Source of the DNA: Bradyrhizobium sp. SRS-191
GTDB lineage: Bacteria; Pseudomonadota; Alphaproteobacteria; Rhizobiales; Xanthobacteraceae
Direction: 5' to 3'
NCBI RefSeq assembly: GCF_024586915.1
Contig: NZ_JANBVS010000004.1
Location: 124,001-188,000 of the forward strand
Length of the DNA: 64,000 nucleotides
The notes under the pieces were generated by a model. That model had not been told where the DNA came from. It was given only the letters and a program-made list of their open reading frames with translations, and did not search any database. Within the stretch, counting starts at the first letter, position 1. Every line of letters starts with the position of its first letter. Below are positions 7,590-15,334 of the stretch, piece by piece. The position numbers were made by a program, and so were the translations under genes.

Positions 7590-8110
7590 GGCGTTGCGCG
7601 CGATCGTCACGACACGCGGGGCGGGGAGCGGTGGCCGCGAGATTTCGCAGCGGGCTCGACCGGGCCTGCGGACGAACGGATATCTTGCGGACGTGAAGTC
7701 GCAGCGTCCTGATACCCCGATGCTGGTATTAACTCGCGACGAAGCTTCGCTTCGCGCGGGGATGGTGGCCAACAAGCCCGGCGCACCAGGGAGACTGCGT
7801 ATAAGCGTGAAGACCATCGCGCAGGGAAGGCCGGGCGTTTCCCGGTTGCACCTGTGGTACCTGCCGCCTGCATTCTTGTTAGCAGGCGGGCCGCAGGCGC
7901 CAGCCGGCGCCTGGCCTTCCCTGCGCCCTCTGCACAAGAGGGTGAACGCTGAGCAAGCCCCGGGCGAGATTTCGCCGCGGGAATGCCCGATCATGTCATT
8001 TGCCTTTGCGCGGACACGTCCTACGATGCCGCCGCGACCCGGGCATGTCGTCGGTTCGCGCGCGCAAGGAGTCAGTTCGGCGCGGTTCTTTTCGCATTGC
8101 ACAACACGAT
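7590..8110. repeat. Repeat-like non-coding block, probably a Bradyrhizobium interspersed sequence
   Basis: An open frame of 187 codons (7594-8157) crosses this block, but its translation (for example VKTIAQGRPGVSRLHLWYLP) looks like hypothetical proteins that I remember being annotated from repetitive DNA in many Bradyrhizobium genomes. There is no Shine-Dalgarno and the composition is Arg/Pro/Gly-rich. Hairpins such as GCAGGCGGGCCGCAGGCGCC and a GAAGCTTCGCTTCGCG stretch (7741-7756) are present. I read it as a repeat rather than a gene. Confidence 0.5.
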
Positions 8111-8143
8111 CTCAGGCGCCGCTTATTGACTCCCGCCCAGATC

Positions 8144-8158
8144 GTTATAAAACATAAC
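8144..8158. promoter_or_regulatory. Candidate CouR operator upstream of couA (GTTAT-N5-ATAAC)
   Basis: GTTATAAAACATAAC has the same outer pentamers and spacing as the tarP site. A TTGACT hexamer (8126-8131) lies upstream, and the palindrome covers the region where a -10 would sit (TAAAAC at 8148, 16-bp spacing). A repressor bound here would block RNA polymerase. The couA start is 28 bp downstream. Confidence 0.55.
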
Positions 8159-8185
8159 TATTCTGAACAGGACACAATAGAGCCC

Positions 8186-8986
8186 ATGGGAAACGCCGAC
8201 ACGACGCCGACAGGCGATCCGTCTCTGCTGCAGATCGAACAGCAGGGCGCCGTCCTGACCATCGGGCTGAACCGCCCGGCCAAGCGCAATGCGCTGAATG
8301 ACGGCATCATCCTCGCGATCGGCGACTGCTTCACCAGCCTGCCCGACGACGTCCGCTGCGTGGTGATCCATGGCCTCGGCGACAATTTCTCCTCCGGCCT
8401 CGATCTCTCCGAGCTGCGTGAGCGCGACGCCACCGAAGGCCTGGTGCATTCGCAGATGTGGCACCGCGTGTTCGACCGCATTCAATATTGCCGTGTCCCG
8501 GTCATCGCCGCGTTGAAGGGCGCCGTCATCGGCGGCGGCCTCGAGCTCGCCTGCGCCGCGCATATCCGCGTCGCCGAACCCTCAGCCTATTTCGCGCTGC
8601 CCGAGGGCCAGCGCGGCATCTTCGTCGGCGGCGGCGGCTCCGTCAGGCTGCCGCGCCTGATCGGCGTCGCCCGCATGATGGACATGATGCTGACCGGCCG
8701 CGTCTACTCGGCGACCGAAGGCTCCTCCTACGGCTTCGCGCAATATCTGGTCGAGGCCGGCGCGGCGATGCCCAAGGCGCTGGAGCTCGCGGCCAAGATC
8801 GCGAACAACGCGCCGCTGACGAACTTCGCCGTGCTGCAGGCGCTGCCGATGATCGCGGAAGCCAATCCGCAGACCGGCCTGTTGATGGAATCGCTGATGG
8901 CCACCGTCGCGCAGAGCGACAAGGAGGCCAAGGGCCGCATCCGCGCCTTCCTGGATCACAAGACAGCCAAAGTGAAGCCGACGTGA
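8186..8986 (+). CDS. couA: Crotonase-family enoyl-CoA hydratase / hydroxycinnamoyl-CoA hydratase-lyase (CouA-like)
   Basis: This 266-residue crotonase starts at ATG 8186, 28 bp after the operator-like palindrome. The oxyanion-hole segments GLGDNFSSGLDLSEL (about 64-78) and KGAVIGGGLELA are present. Glu120 and Glu140 (in ALPEGQRGI) occupy the positions of the two catalytic glutamates of enoyl-CoA hydratases, 20 residues apart. In the cou pathway this enzyme hydrates p-coumaroyl- or feruloyl-CoA and may cleave the product to the aromatic aldehyde and acetyl-CoA. One base separates it from couB, so they form one operon. Hydratase-only and hydratase-lyase activities cannot be told apart from sequence; the symbol is given by synteny with R. 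palustris. Confidence 0.85.
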   Translation: MGNADTTPTGDPSLLQIEQQGAVLTIGLNRPAKRNALNDGIILAIGDCFTSLPDDVRCVVIHGLGDNFSSGLDLSELRERDATEGLVHSQMWHRVFDRIQYCRVPVIAALKGAVIGGGLELACAAHIRVAEPSAYFALPEGQRGIFVGGGGSVRLPRLIGVARMMDMMLTGRVYSATEGSSYGFAQYLVEAGAAMPKALELAAKIANNAPLTNFAVLQALPMIAEANPQTGLLMESLMATVAQSDKEAKGRIRAFLDHKTAKVKPT

Positions 8987-8987
8987 C

Positions 8988-10889
8988 ATGACTGCGCAAA
9001 CAACAAAAAGCACACAGGGAGGAACGGATACCACGGCGCGAAGCGCCAGTGTTCATCCGTTGCGCGCCATCTCTTTCAATGATCCCGTCGTCAACGTCGA
9101 ACGCCGCGACGACGGCACCATCTATCTTCGGCCGACGCAGCCGCTCGGCGACTTCCCGCAGCGAATCACCGACCGGCTGCATCACTTCGCCAAGGAAGCG
9201 CCGGAGCGCGTGTTCATGGCCGAGCGCGTCGGCCCCGAGGGCTGGCGCGAGCTGAGCTATGGCACCTTGCTGGCGGCGAGCCGGCACATCGCCTCCGGCC
9301 TGCTCGCCCGCGGCCTCTCGCCGGACCGTCCGGTGATGATCCTCTCCGGCAATTCGATCGACCATGCCCTGGTTGCGTTCGGCTCGCTGTATGCCGGCGT
9401 GCCGTTCTGTCCGGTGTCGCCAGCCTATTCGCTGGTGTCGCGCGACTACGGCAAGCTTGCCTACCTGATGAAGCTGCTGACGCCGGGCCTGGTCTTCGTC
9501 GACGACGCCGACAAGTTTGCCGACGCGCTCATTGCCAACGTGCCGGAGGGCACGGAGATCGTGGCCTCGTTCGGCTCGGTGCCGGGCCGCAAGGTCACGA
9601 TGCTGTCGGAGCTGATCGCCTCGCCGCTGTTCGCCGGCCTCGATGCTATCAATGACAAGATCGGTCCCGACACGATCGCAAAATTCCTGCTGACCTCGGG
9701 CTCGACGGGCAATCCCAAGGCCGTCATCAACACCCAGCGCATGATCTGCGCCAACCAGGTGATGATCCGCGAGACGCTCGCCTTCCTGAAGGACGAGCCG
9801 CCTGTGATCATCGACTGGCTGCCGTGGAATCACACGTTCGGCGGCAATCACAATATCGGCCTGACCTTGTTCAACGGCGGCTCGATGTATCTCGACCAGG
9901 GCAAGCCGGTGCCGGGCGGCATCGAGGAGACCGTGCGTAACCTGCGCGAGATCTCGCCCACGGTGTATTTCAACGTCCCCAAGGGCTACGAGTCACTGCT
10001 GCCGTATTTCCGCGAGGATCCGGGTCTGCGGAAGACGTTCTTCCGCCGGCTGCATGCGATGTTCTTCTCCGGTGCCGCGCTCGCGCCACACGTCTGGAAC
10101 GAGCTCGATGAGCTCTCCGTGTCCGAGACCGGCTATCGCGTGCCGATGCTGACGGGCCTCGGCTCGACCGAGACGGCGCCGTTCTTCATGTCGGTCAATC
10201 CGCGCACCAGCCGCTCCGGCCACGTTGGTTTGCCCGTGCCCGGCAACGAGGCCAAGCTCGTGCCCAACAACGGCAAGATGGAGGTGCGCGCCAAGGGCCC
10301 GAACGTCACGCCGGGTTACTGGCGCCTGCCTGAAGTCTCGGCTGCGGCCTTCGATTCCGAGGGCTACTATCAGATGGGCGACGCGCTGAAGCCGGTCGAT
10401 CCCAACGACTTCAACGCCGGCTTCGATTTCGACGGCCGCGTCGCCGAGGACTTCAAGCTCGCCTCCGGAACCTGGGTCTCGGTCGGTCCCCTCAGGGCGC
10501 GCTTCATCGCCGCCTGCGCGCCGCTGGCCCGCGACGTCATCATCGCCGGCATCAACCGCGACGAGATCGCCGCCATCGTCGTGCTCGATGTCGATGGCTG
10601 CCGCCTGATCAACGCCACCTTGCCGTTCGACGATCTCGCCGCCACCGCGGCGGATCCGCTGATCGTCGCCGCCTTCCGCGAGCGCTTCGCCAAATTCCTG
10701 AAGACGGCGACCGGCTCCTCGACGCGGATCACGCGCGCGGTGCTGCTCGGCGTGCCGCTGTCGATCGACAAGGGCGAGGTCACCGACAAGGGCTCGATCA
10801 ACCAGCGCGCCGTGCTGGAGAACCGCAAGGACCTGATCGAGCGCATCTACGCGTCGACGCCGGACGACGACATCATCGTCGCCGGCTGA
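8988..10889 (+). CDS. couB: Feruloyl/4-coumaroyl-CoA synthetase (CouB-like)
   Basis: This 633-residue adenylate-forming ligase activates a hydroxycinnamate to its CoA thioester using ATP. The P-loop LLTSGSTGNPKAVINTQ is near residues 233-249, DWLPWNHTFGGNHN follows, and the adenylation motif GLGSTETAPF is near 384. It is longer than ordinary acyl-CoA synthetases (about 550), matching the feruloyl-CoA synthase subgroup, which also shows the GASGTWVSVGPLR-like segment seen here as LASGTWVSVGPLR in place of the usual A8 hinge. It directly follows couA and would supply its substrate. It is regulated with couA from the 8144 operator. Exact preference among coumarate, ferulate, caffeate and cinnamate is not readable. 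Confidence 0.9.
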   Translation: MTAQTTKSTQGGTDTTARSASVHPLRAISFNDPVVNVERRDDGTIYLRPTQPLGDFPQRITDRLHHFAKEAPERVFMAERVGPEGWRELSYGTLLAASRHIASGLLARGLSPDRPVMILSGNSIDHALVAFGSLYAGVPFCPVSPAYSLVSRDYGKLAYLMKLLTPGLVFVDDADKFADALIANVPEGTEIVASFGSVPGRKVTMLSELIASPLFAGLDAINDKIGPDTIAKFLLTSGSTGNPKAVINTQRMICANQVMIRETLAFLKDEPPVIIDWLPWNHTFGGNHNIGLTLFNGGSMYLDQGKPVPGGIEETVRNLREISPTVYFNVPKGYESLLPYFREDPGLRKTFFRRLHAMFFSGAALAPHVWNELDELSVSETGYRVPMLTGLGSTETAPFFMSVNPRTSRSGHVGLPVPGNEAKLVPNNGKMEVRAKGPNVTPGYWRLPEVSAAAFDSEGYYQMGDALKPVDPNDFNAGFDFDGRVAEDFKLASGTWVSVGPLRARFIAACAPLARDVIIAGINRDEIAAIVVLDVDGCRLINATLPFDDLAATAADPLIVAAFRERFAKFLKTATGSSTRITRAVLLGVPLSIDKGEVTDKGSINQRAVLENRKDLIERIYASTPDDDIIVAG

Positions 10890-10915
10890 TCAACGCTATC
10901 CAAGGGAGAGACGAC

Positions 10916-11680
10916 ATGTTGTTGAAGGATCAGGCCGCCATCGTCACCGGCGGTGCGTCGGGCCTCGGTGCCGCCACCGCGCGCAAGCTTGCAGCCCAGG
11001 GCGCGAAGGTCGCCGTGTTCGATCTCAACGCCAAGCTGGCAGAGGAGGTCGCGGCCGAGATCAAGGGCGTGCCGGTGGTCTGCGACGTCTCCGACGCCGC
11101 CGGCGCGGAAGCCGCCGTGGCCAAGGCGGTCGAGGCACTCGGCCAGCAGCCGCGCGTGCTGGTGAACTGCGCCGGCATCGGCGTCGCCAAGCGTGTCGTC
11201 GGCCGCGACGGCCCGATGGCATTGTCGGATTTCGAGAAGGTCATCAAGGTCAACCTGATCGGCTCGTTCAACATGCTCAGGCTGGTCACCAACGGCATGA
11301 CCAAGCTGGAGCCGCAGGCGACCGGCGAGCGCGGCGTCGTCATCAACACCGCCTCCGTCGCCGCCTATGATGGTCAGATCGGGCAGTCCGCCTATTCGGC
11401 GTCGAAGGGCGGCATCGTCGGCATGACCTTGCCGATCGCCCGCGAGCTCGCACAATTCGGCATCCGCGTGCTGACCATCGCGCCCGGCCTGTTCCTGACC
11501 CCGCTGCTCGCCAACCTGCCGCAGGAGGCCCAGGACTCGCTCGCCGCCGCGATCCCGTTCCCGCGCCGCCTCGGCCACGCCGACGAATTCGCAGCCCTGG
11601 CGCTGCACATGGTCGAGAACCCCTACCTCAACGGCGAAGTCGTCCGCCTCGACGGCTCGCTGCGCATGGCGCCGAAGTAG
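10916..11680 (+). CDS. SDR oxidoreductase, 3-hydroxyacyl-CoA dehydrogenase type 2-like
   Basis: This 254-residue classical short-chain dehydrogenase has the NAD-binding TGGASGLGAATA (residues 11-22), an Asp after the second strand (VFDLNAK, NAD preference), NCAGIG, and the catalytic Ser and SAYSASKGG Tyr-Lys pair. Overall it resembles human HSD17B10-like 3-hydroxyacyl-CoA dehydrogenases (INTASVAAYDGQIGQSAYSA). In this operon it could oxidise the 3-hydroxy-3-arylpropionyl-CoA made by CouA, allowing thiolytic (beta-oxidative) side-chain removal. It lies 26 bp after couB, with GGGAGAG before the start. Substrate is inferred from context. Confidence 0.85.
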   Translation: MLLKDQAAIVTGGASGLGAATARKLAAQGAKVAVFDLNAKLAEEVAAEIKGVPVVCDVSDAAGAEAAVAKAVEALGQQPRVLVNCAGIGVAKRVVGRDGPMALSDFEKVIKVNLIGSFNMLRLVTNGMTKLEPQATGERGVVINTASVAAYDGQIGQSAYSASKGGIVGMTLPIARELAQFGIRVLTIAPGLFLTPLLANLPQEAQDSLAAAIPFPRRLGHADEFAALALHMVENPYLNGEVVRLDGSLRMAPK

Positions 11681-11715
11681 GATTGATGAGCCCAACGGTC
11701 CCCGCGAACCGCGCT

Positions 11716-11867
11716 GCTCACCTCTCCCCGCCTGCGGGGAGAGGTCGGATTGCATCGCAAGATGCAATCCGGGTGAGGGGGTACAGGTCTCTCCACAAGC
11801 ACTGCCCGTGCTGCTGCCCCTCACCCCGACCCTCTCCCCCTGAAGAACGGGGAGAGGGAGCGCACCA
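11716..11867. repeat. R3 repeat, copy 2 (inside cou operon)
   Basis: CCTCTCCCCGCCTGCGGGGAGAGG forms the first hairpin (read in two halves around 11730) and a GGGGAGAGGGAG arm closes the element. A GGATTGCATC-GCAAGATGCAATCC hairpin lies inside. It sits between the SDR and thioesterase genes and so fills the only large gap in this part of the operon. Confidence 0.75.
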
Positions 11868-11896
11868 ACGCCGCGGCGTAAAGTAAGGCAAACAAC

Positions 11897-12316
11897 ATGT
11901 TCATCCACCGCCGCGACGTGCAGATCCAGTGGGGCGACTGCGATCCCGCCAACATCGTCTACTATCCGCGCTACTTCGCGATGTTCGACGATGCAACCTC
12001 CGTCATGTTCGAGGCGGCCGGGTTCTCCAAGCAGGACATCGTCCGCCGCTACGGCCTGGTCGGCATTCCCATGGTCGACACCCGCGCGAAGTTCTACATC
12101 CCCTCGACCTATGGCGACTGGATCACGATCGAGAGCCGGATCGAGAGCATCAAGCGCTCGTCCTTCGACGTCACCCACAAGGTGTTCAAGGGCGAGGCGC
12201 TGGCCATCGAGGGCTTCGAGACCAGGGTGCTGGTCGGGCGCGATCCGGCCGACCCGGACAAGTTGAAATCGGCACCGTTCCCGGAGGAGATGCGAGCCAA
12301 GTTTCTCGGCGAATGA
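11897..12316 (+). CDS. 4-hydroxybenzoyl-CoA thioesterase family protein
   Basis: This 139-residue hotdog thioesterase opens with the family signature QIQWGDCDPANIVYYPRYF (about residues 9-27), in which the Asp of GDCDPA is the catalytic acid of 4-hydroxybenzoyl-CoA thioesterase of Pseudomonas CBS3. The rest (STYGDWITIESRIESIKRSS) fits the fold. In this operon it would release 4-hydroxybenzoate or vanillate from the corresponding CoA ester if the side chain is removed by thiolysis, or it would clear dead-end cinnamoyl-CoA esters. It follows an R3 repeat and precedes couP. Confidence 0.85.
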   Translation: MFIHRRDVQIQWGDCDPANIVYYPRYFAMFDDATSVMFEAAGFSKQDIVRRYGLVGIPMVDTRAKFYIPSTYGDWITIESRIESIKRSSFDVTHKVFKGEALAIEGFETRVLVGRDPADPDKLKSAPFPEEMRAKFLGE

Positions 12317-12529
12317 GCGGTGAGAATGGGTGCGACATGCGGCCGTCTTAAGGATGTTCAGCTGTCGTGCTTTGGTCGGATGGTGAGGCGTGATCTTCTC
12401 GTGTTCAATGCTATGATCACGGTGGACACCTATCAGCCGGCCAACTGGAAGACGTCCCGGAACAGGGGCGGGACTGCAAACAGGATCGGCGGATCACGAG
12501 CTGAACCGAAAAGATTGAGGGAGGATTTT

Positions 12530-13675
12530 ATGAGGAAGGCCTATCTGGCTGCGGCTGGCGTCATCGCGATGCTCGCGTCGGCCCCGGCGCTGGCGCAGAC
12601 CAGCGAGATCACCATCGGCATCACCACCACCACGACGGGACCGGGCGCCGCGCTCGGCATTCCCGAGCGCAACGCGCTGGAATTCGTGCCGAAGGAGATC
12701 GGCGGCGTGCCGCTGAAGGTGATCGTGCTCGACGACGGTGGCGATCCGACCACGGCGACCACCAACGCCCGTCGCTTCGTGACGGAATCCAAGGCCGACA
12801 TCATCATGGGCTCGGCGCTGACCCCGCCGACCATCGCGGTGTCGAACGTCGCCAACGAGGCCGGCATCCCGCATTTCGGCCTGGCGCCGTTCCCGGTCAC
12901 GCCGGAGCGGACTAAGTGGTCGGTGGTGATGCCGCAGCCGGTGCCGATCATGGGCAAGGTGCTCTACGAGCACATGAAGGCTCACAACGTGAAGACCGTC
13001 GGCTATATCGGCTACTCGGACAGCTACGGCGATCTCTGGTTCAACGATCTGAAGAACCAGGGCGTGCCGATGGGCGTCACCATCGTCGACGAGGAGCGCT
13101 TCGCGCGTCCCGACACGTCGGTCACCGGCCAGGTCCTGAAGCTGGTCGCCGCCAATCCGGATGCGATCCTGGTCGGCGCCTCCGGCACCGCGGCGGCGCT
13201 GCCGCAGACCGAGCTGCGCGAGCGCGGCTACACCGGCCTGATCTATCAGACCCATGGCGCGGCGAGCATGGACTTCATCCGTATCGCCGGCAAGGCGGCG
13301 GAAGGCGTGATCATGGCCTCCGGCCCGGTGATGTCGCCGGAGACCCAGGACGACAGCGCGCTGACCAAGAAGCCCGGCCTCGAGCTGAACAAGGCCTATG
13401 AGGGCAAGTACGGCCCGAACAGCCGCAGCCAGTTCGCCGGTCACTCGTTCGACGCGTTCGAGATCCTCAAGCGCGTGATCCCGGTGGCGCTGAAGACCGC
13501 CAAGCCCGGCACCCCGGAGTTCCGTGAGGCGATCCGCCAGGCGCTCCTGAGCGAGAAGGATCTGGCGGCCTCGCAGGGCGTCTACAACTTCACCGAAAAG
13601 GACCGTTCGGGCCTCGACGACCGCGCCCGCATCATCCTGACCGTGAAGGACGGCAAATACGTCCCGGCGAAGTGA
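12530..13675 (+). CDS. couP: ABC transporter solute-binding protein for aromatic acids (CouP-like)
   Basis: This 381-residue LIV-type periplasmic binding protein was assigned to start ATG 12530, which follows GAGGGAGGA and opens with a signal peptide (MRKAYLAAAGVIAMLASA, cleaved after ALAQ). The mature part begins TSEITIGITTTTTGPGAALG, the usual Peripla_BP_6 entry, and includes GSALTPPTIAVSNVANEAGI and VGYIGYSDSYGD. In R. palustris the equivalent CouP binds p-coumarate, ferulate, caffeate and cinnamate; this is applied here by synteny. Its permease/ATPase partners are on the opposite strand (couSTU), beyond the shikimate-dehydrogenase-like gene. A strong terminator follows at 13701. The 213 bp before it hold no clear operator. 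Confidence 0.85.
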   Translation: MRKAYLAAAGVIAMLASAPALAQTSEITIGITTTTTGPGAALGIPERNALEFVPKEIGGVPLKVIVLDDGGDPTTATTNARRFVTESKADIIMGSALTPPTIAVSNVANEAGIPHFGLAPFPVTPERTKWSVVMPQPVPIMGKVLYEHMKAHNVKTVGYIGYSDSYGDLWFNDLKNQGVPMGVTIVDEERFARPDTSVTGQVLKLVAANPDAILVGASGTAAALPQTELRERGYTGLIYQTHGAASMDFIRIAGKAAEGVIMASGPVMSPETQDDSALTKKPGLELNKAYEGKYGPNSRSQFAGHSFDAFEILKRVIPVALKTAKPGTPEFREAIRQALLSEKDLAASQGVYNFTEKDRSGLDDRARIILTVKDGKYVPAK

Positions 13676-13700
13676 GATCGCCAACCCATAGCAAATCAGG

Positions 13701-13727
13701 AAAGGCCGGCTCGGTGAGCCGGCCTTT
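13701..13727 (+). terminator. Rho-independent terminator after couP
   Basis: The perfect 12-bp stem AAAGGCCGGCTC / GAGCCGGCCTTT with a GGT loop lies 26 bp after the couP stop. It separates couP from the downstream dehydrogenase gene. Confidence 0.8.
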
Positions 13728-13772
13728 CGGCTATTTGGACGTCAATCTTTGTCGTTTTCCCAGAGGCCCGCG

Positions 13773-14579
13773 ATGATCTTCGCCCCCACCGGAGCCACCC
13801 GGCTCCACATCATCATCGGCGATCCCGTCGCGCAGGTGCGCGCGCCCGCCGGCGTCAGCGAAGCCTTCGCCGATCGCGAGAGCGACGCGATCCTGGTCGC
13901 GGTCCAGGTCGCGCCGGCCGATCTCGCCGACTTCCTGGCGACGATGACGCGGGTGAAGAACCTCGACGGCATCGTCGCGACGATCCCGCATAAATTCGCC
14001 TGCTATCGTGCCTGCGCGACGGCGACCGAGCGCGCGCATTTTATCGGCGCCGTGAACCTGATGCGACGGGATGCGAACGGCCAGTGGCACGGCGATATGG
14101 TCGATGGTCTCGGCTTCGTCGGCGCGGCGAAGGCGGCGGGATATGATCCCGCCGGCGTTCGCGCCTTGCAGATCGGAGCGGGCGGCGCCGGCTCGGCGAT
14201 TGCGCTGGCGCTGATCGATGCAGGTGTCCGCGAGCTCGCCATTCACGACAGCGATCCGGGTCGGCGCGATGCGTTGATCGCGCGGCTCAATGAGCGAGGC
14301 AAAGGCCGCGCGATCGTCGGCAGCATCGATGCCGGGGGCTTCGATATGGTCGTGAACGCGACGCCTGCGGGGATGCAGCCGGGCGATCCCCTGCCGGTCG
14401 ACATGGCGACGGTGAGCCCGTCAGCCTATTGCGGCTGCGTGATCACCAAGCCGGAGGTGTCACCGTTCATCGCTGCGGCGCGTGAACGCGGCTGCCTGAC
14501 GGCGACCGGGACCGACATGTACCACGCGCTGGAGCGCGTGATGGTCGATTTCCTGCTATCGAAGGAGGCGCCATCCTGA
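13773..14579 (+). CDS. Shikimate/quinate dehydrogenase-like protein
   Basis: This 268-residue protein resembles AroE-type dehydrogenases. I prefer ATG 13773 (AGAGG upstream) over TTG 13749. The substrate domain has GIVATIPHKFACY (the invariant catalytic Lys), GAVNLMRR (substrate Asn) and GDMVDGLGFVGA (the catalytic Asp), followed by the cofactor loop IGAGGAGSAIALAL and NATPAGMQPGDPLPV. All core shikimate-binding residues therefore appear present. The genome probably has a separate biosynthetic aroE. This copy is set between couP and couSTU, which suggests a catabolic role on the shikimate or quinate part of plant hydroxycinnamate esters; this is inference. It converges with couS. Confidence 0.82.
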   Translation: MIFAPTGATRLHIIIGDPVAQVRAPAGVSEAFADRESDAILVAVQVAPADLADFLATMTRVKNLDGIVATIPHKFACYRACATATERAHFIGAVNLMRRDANGQWHGDMVDGLGFVGAAKAAGYDPAGVRALQIGAGGAGSAIALALIDAGVRELAIHDSDPGRRDALIARLNERGKGRAIVGSIDAGGFDMVVNATPAGMQPGDPLPVDMATVSPSAYCGCVITKPEVSPFIAAARERGCLTATGTDMYHALERVMVDFLLSKEAPS

Positions 14580-14608
14580 GACAGCGCCTCACCTCATTTC
14601 CGTCGGGC

Positions 14609-15334
14609 TCAGCTCGCAGCCGTCTCGGCAAAGCCGAGATAGCTCGCCGCCACGCGCTGGTCGGTCGCGATCTCCGCGGCCTTGCCGTTGAGCACGAACT
14701 CACCAAGCTCCATGACATAGGCGCGGTCGGCGACCTTCAGTGCGGCCTTGGCGTTCTGCTCGACCAGCAGCACCGAGACGCCTTCCTCGCGCAGCTTGGC
14801 GACGATTTCGAAGATGCCGGCGACGATGATCGGCGCCAGACCGAGGCTCGGCTCGTCCAGCATCAGCATCTTCGGCGAGCCCATCAGCGCCCGGCCCATC
14901 GCCAGCATCTGCTGCTCGCCGCCGGAGAGCGTGCCGGCGAGCTGCTTGCGCCGCTCCTTCAGCTTCGGGAACAGCGTGTAGACGTGCTCGAAGCCGCGTG
15001 CCGCGTGCGCCTTGCTCATTCTGAAAGCGCCGAGCTGCAGATTGTCCTCGACGTTCATGGTCGCGAACAGCTCGCGATGCTCCGGCACCAGGCAGAGGCC
15101 GCGGGCGACGCGGTCCTCGATCTCGTAGCGGGCGAGGTCTTCGCCCAGGAAGGAGACGCGGCCCTTGAGCGGAAACACGCCCATGATGGCGCTGAGCAGC
15201 GTGGTCTTGCCGGCACCGTTGGCGCCGATGATGGTGACGATCTCGTTCTCGGCCACGGTGAGCGAGACCGAGCGGACGGCCTCGACCTTGCCGTAGGAGA
15301 CGTGGGCGTCAGTGACTTCCAGCAGGGTGCTCAT
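14609..15334 (-). CDS. couS: ABC transporter ATP-binding protein, LivF type (CouS-like)
   Basis: This 241-residue ATPase energises aromatic acid import. Walker A is GANGAGKTT (about 37-45), the signature is LSGGEQQML (about 137), Walker B is MLMLDEPSLGLAP, and the H-loop region has LLVEQNAKAAL (the Gln/Asn form typical of LivF). ATG 15334 overlaps the couT stop in ATGA, so the two are translationally coupled. It is the last gene of the couU-couT-couS operon. The symbol follows the CouPSTU naming in R. palustris, and the assignment of S, T and U to individual subunits is from memory. Confidence 0.85.
   Translation of the reverse strand: MSTLLEVTDAHVSYGKVEAVRSVSLTVAENEIVTIIGANGAGKTTLLSAIMGVFPLKGRVSFLGEDLARYEIEDRVARGLCLVPEHRELFATMNVEDNLQLGAFRMSKAHAARGFEHVYTLFPKLKERRKQLAGTLSGGEQQMLAMGRALMGSPKMLMLDEPSLGLAPIIVAGIFEIVAKLREEGVSVLLVEQNAKAALKVADRAYVMELGEFVLNGKAAEIATDQRVAASYLGFAETAAS

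Noticed and set aside
7594..8157. 187-codon frame before couA as a real gene
   Set aside because: No Shine-Dalgarno, Arg/Pro/Gly-rich composition, and a likeness to repeat-derived hypothetical proteins. It is listed as a repeat block instead.
12320..12529. N-terminal 70-residue extension of CouP
   Set aside because: It would place the signal peptide inside the protein. ATG 12530 has a good ribosome-binding site and a normal signal peptide.
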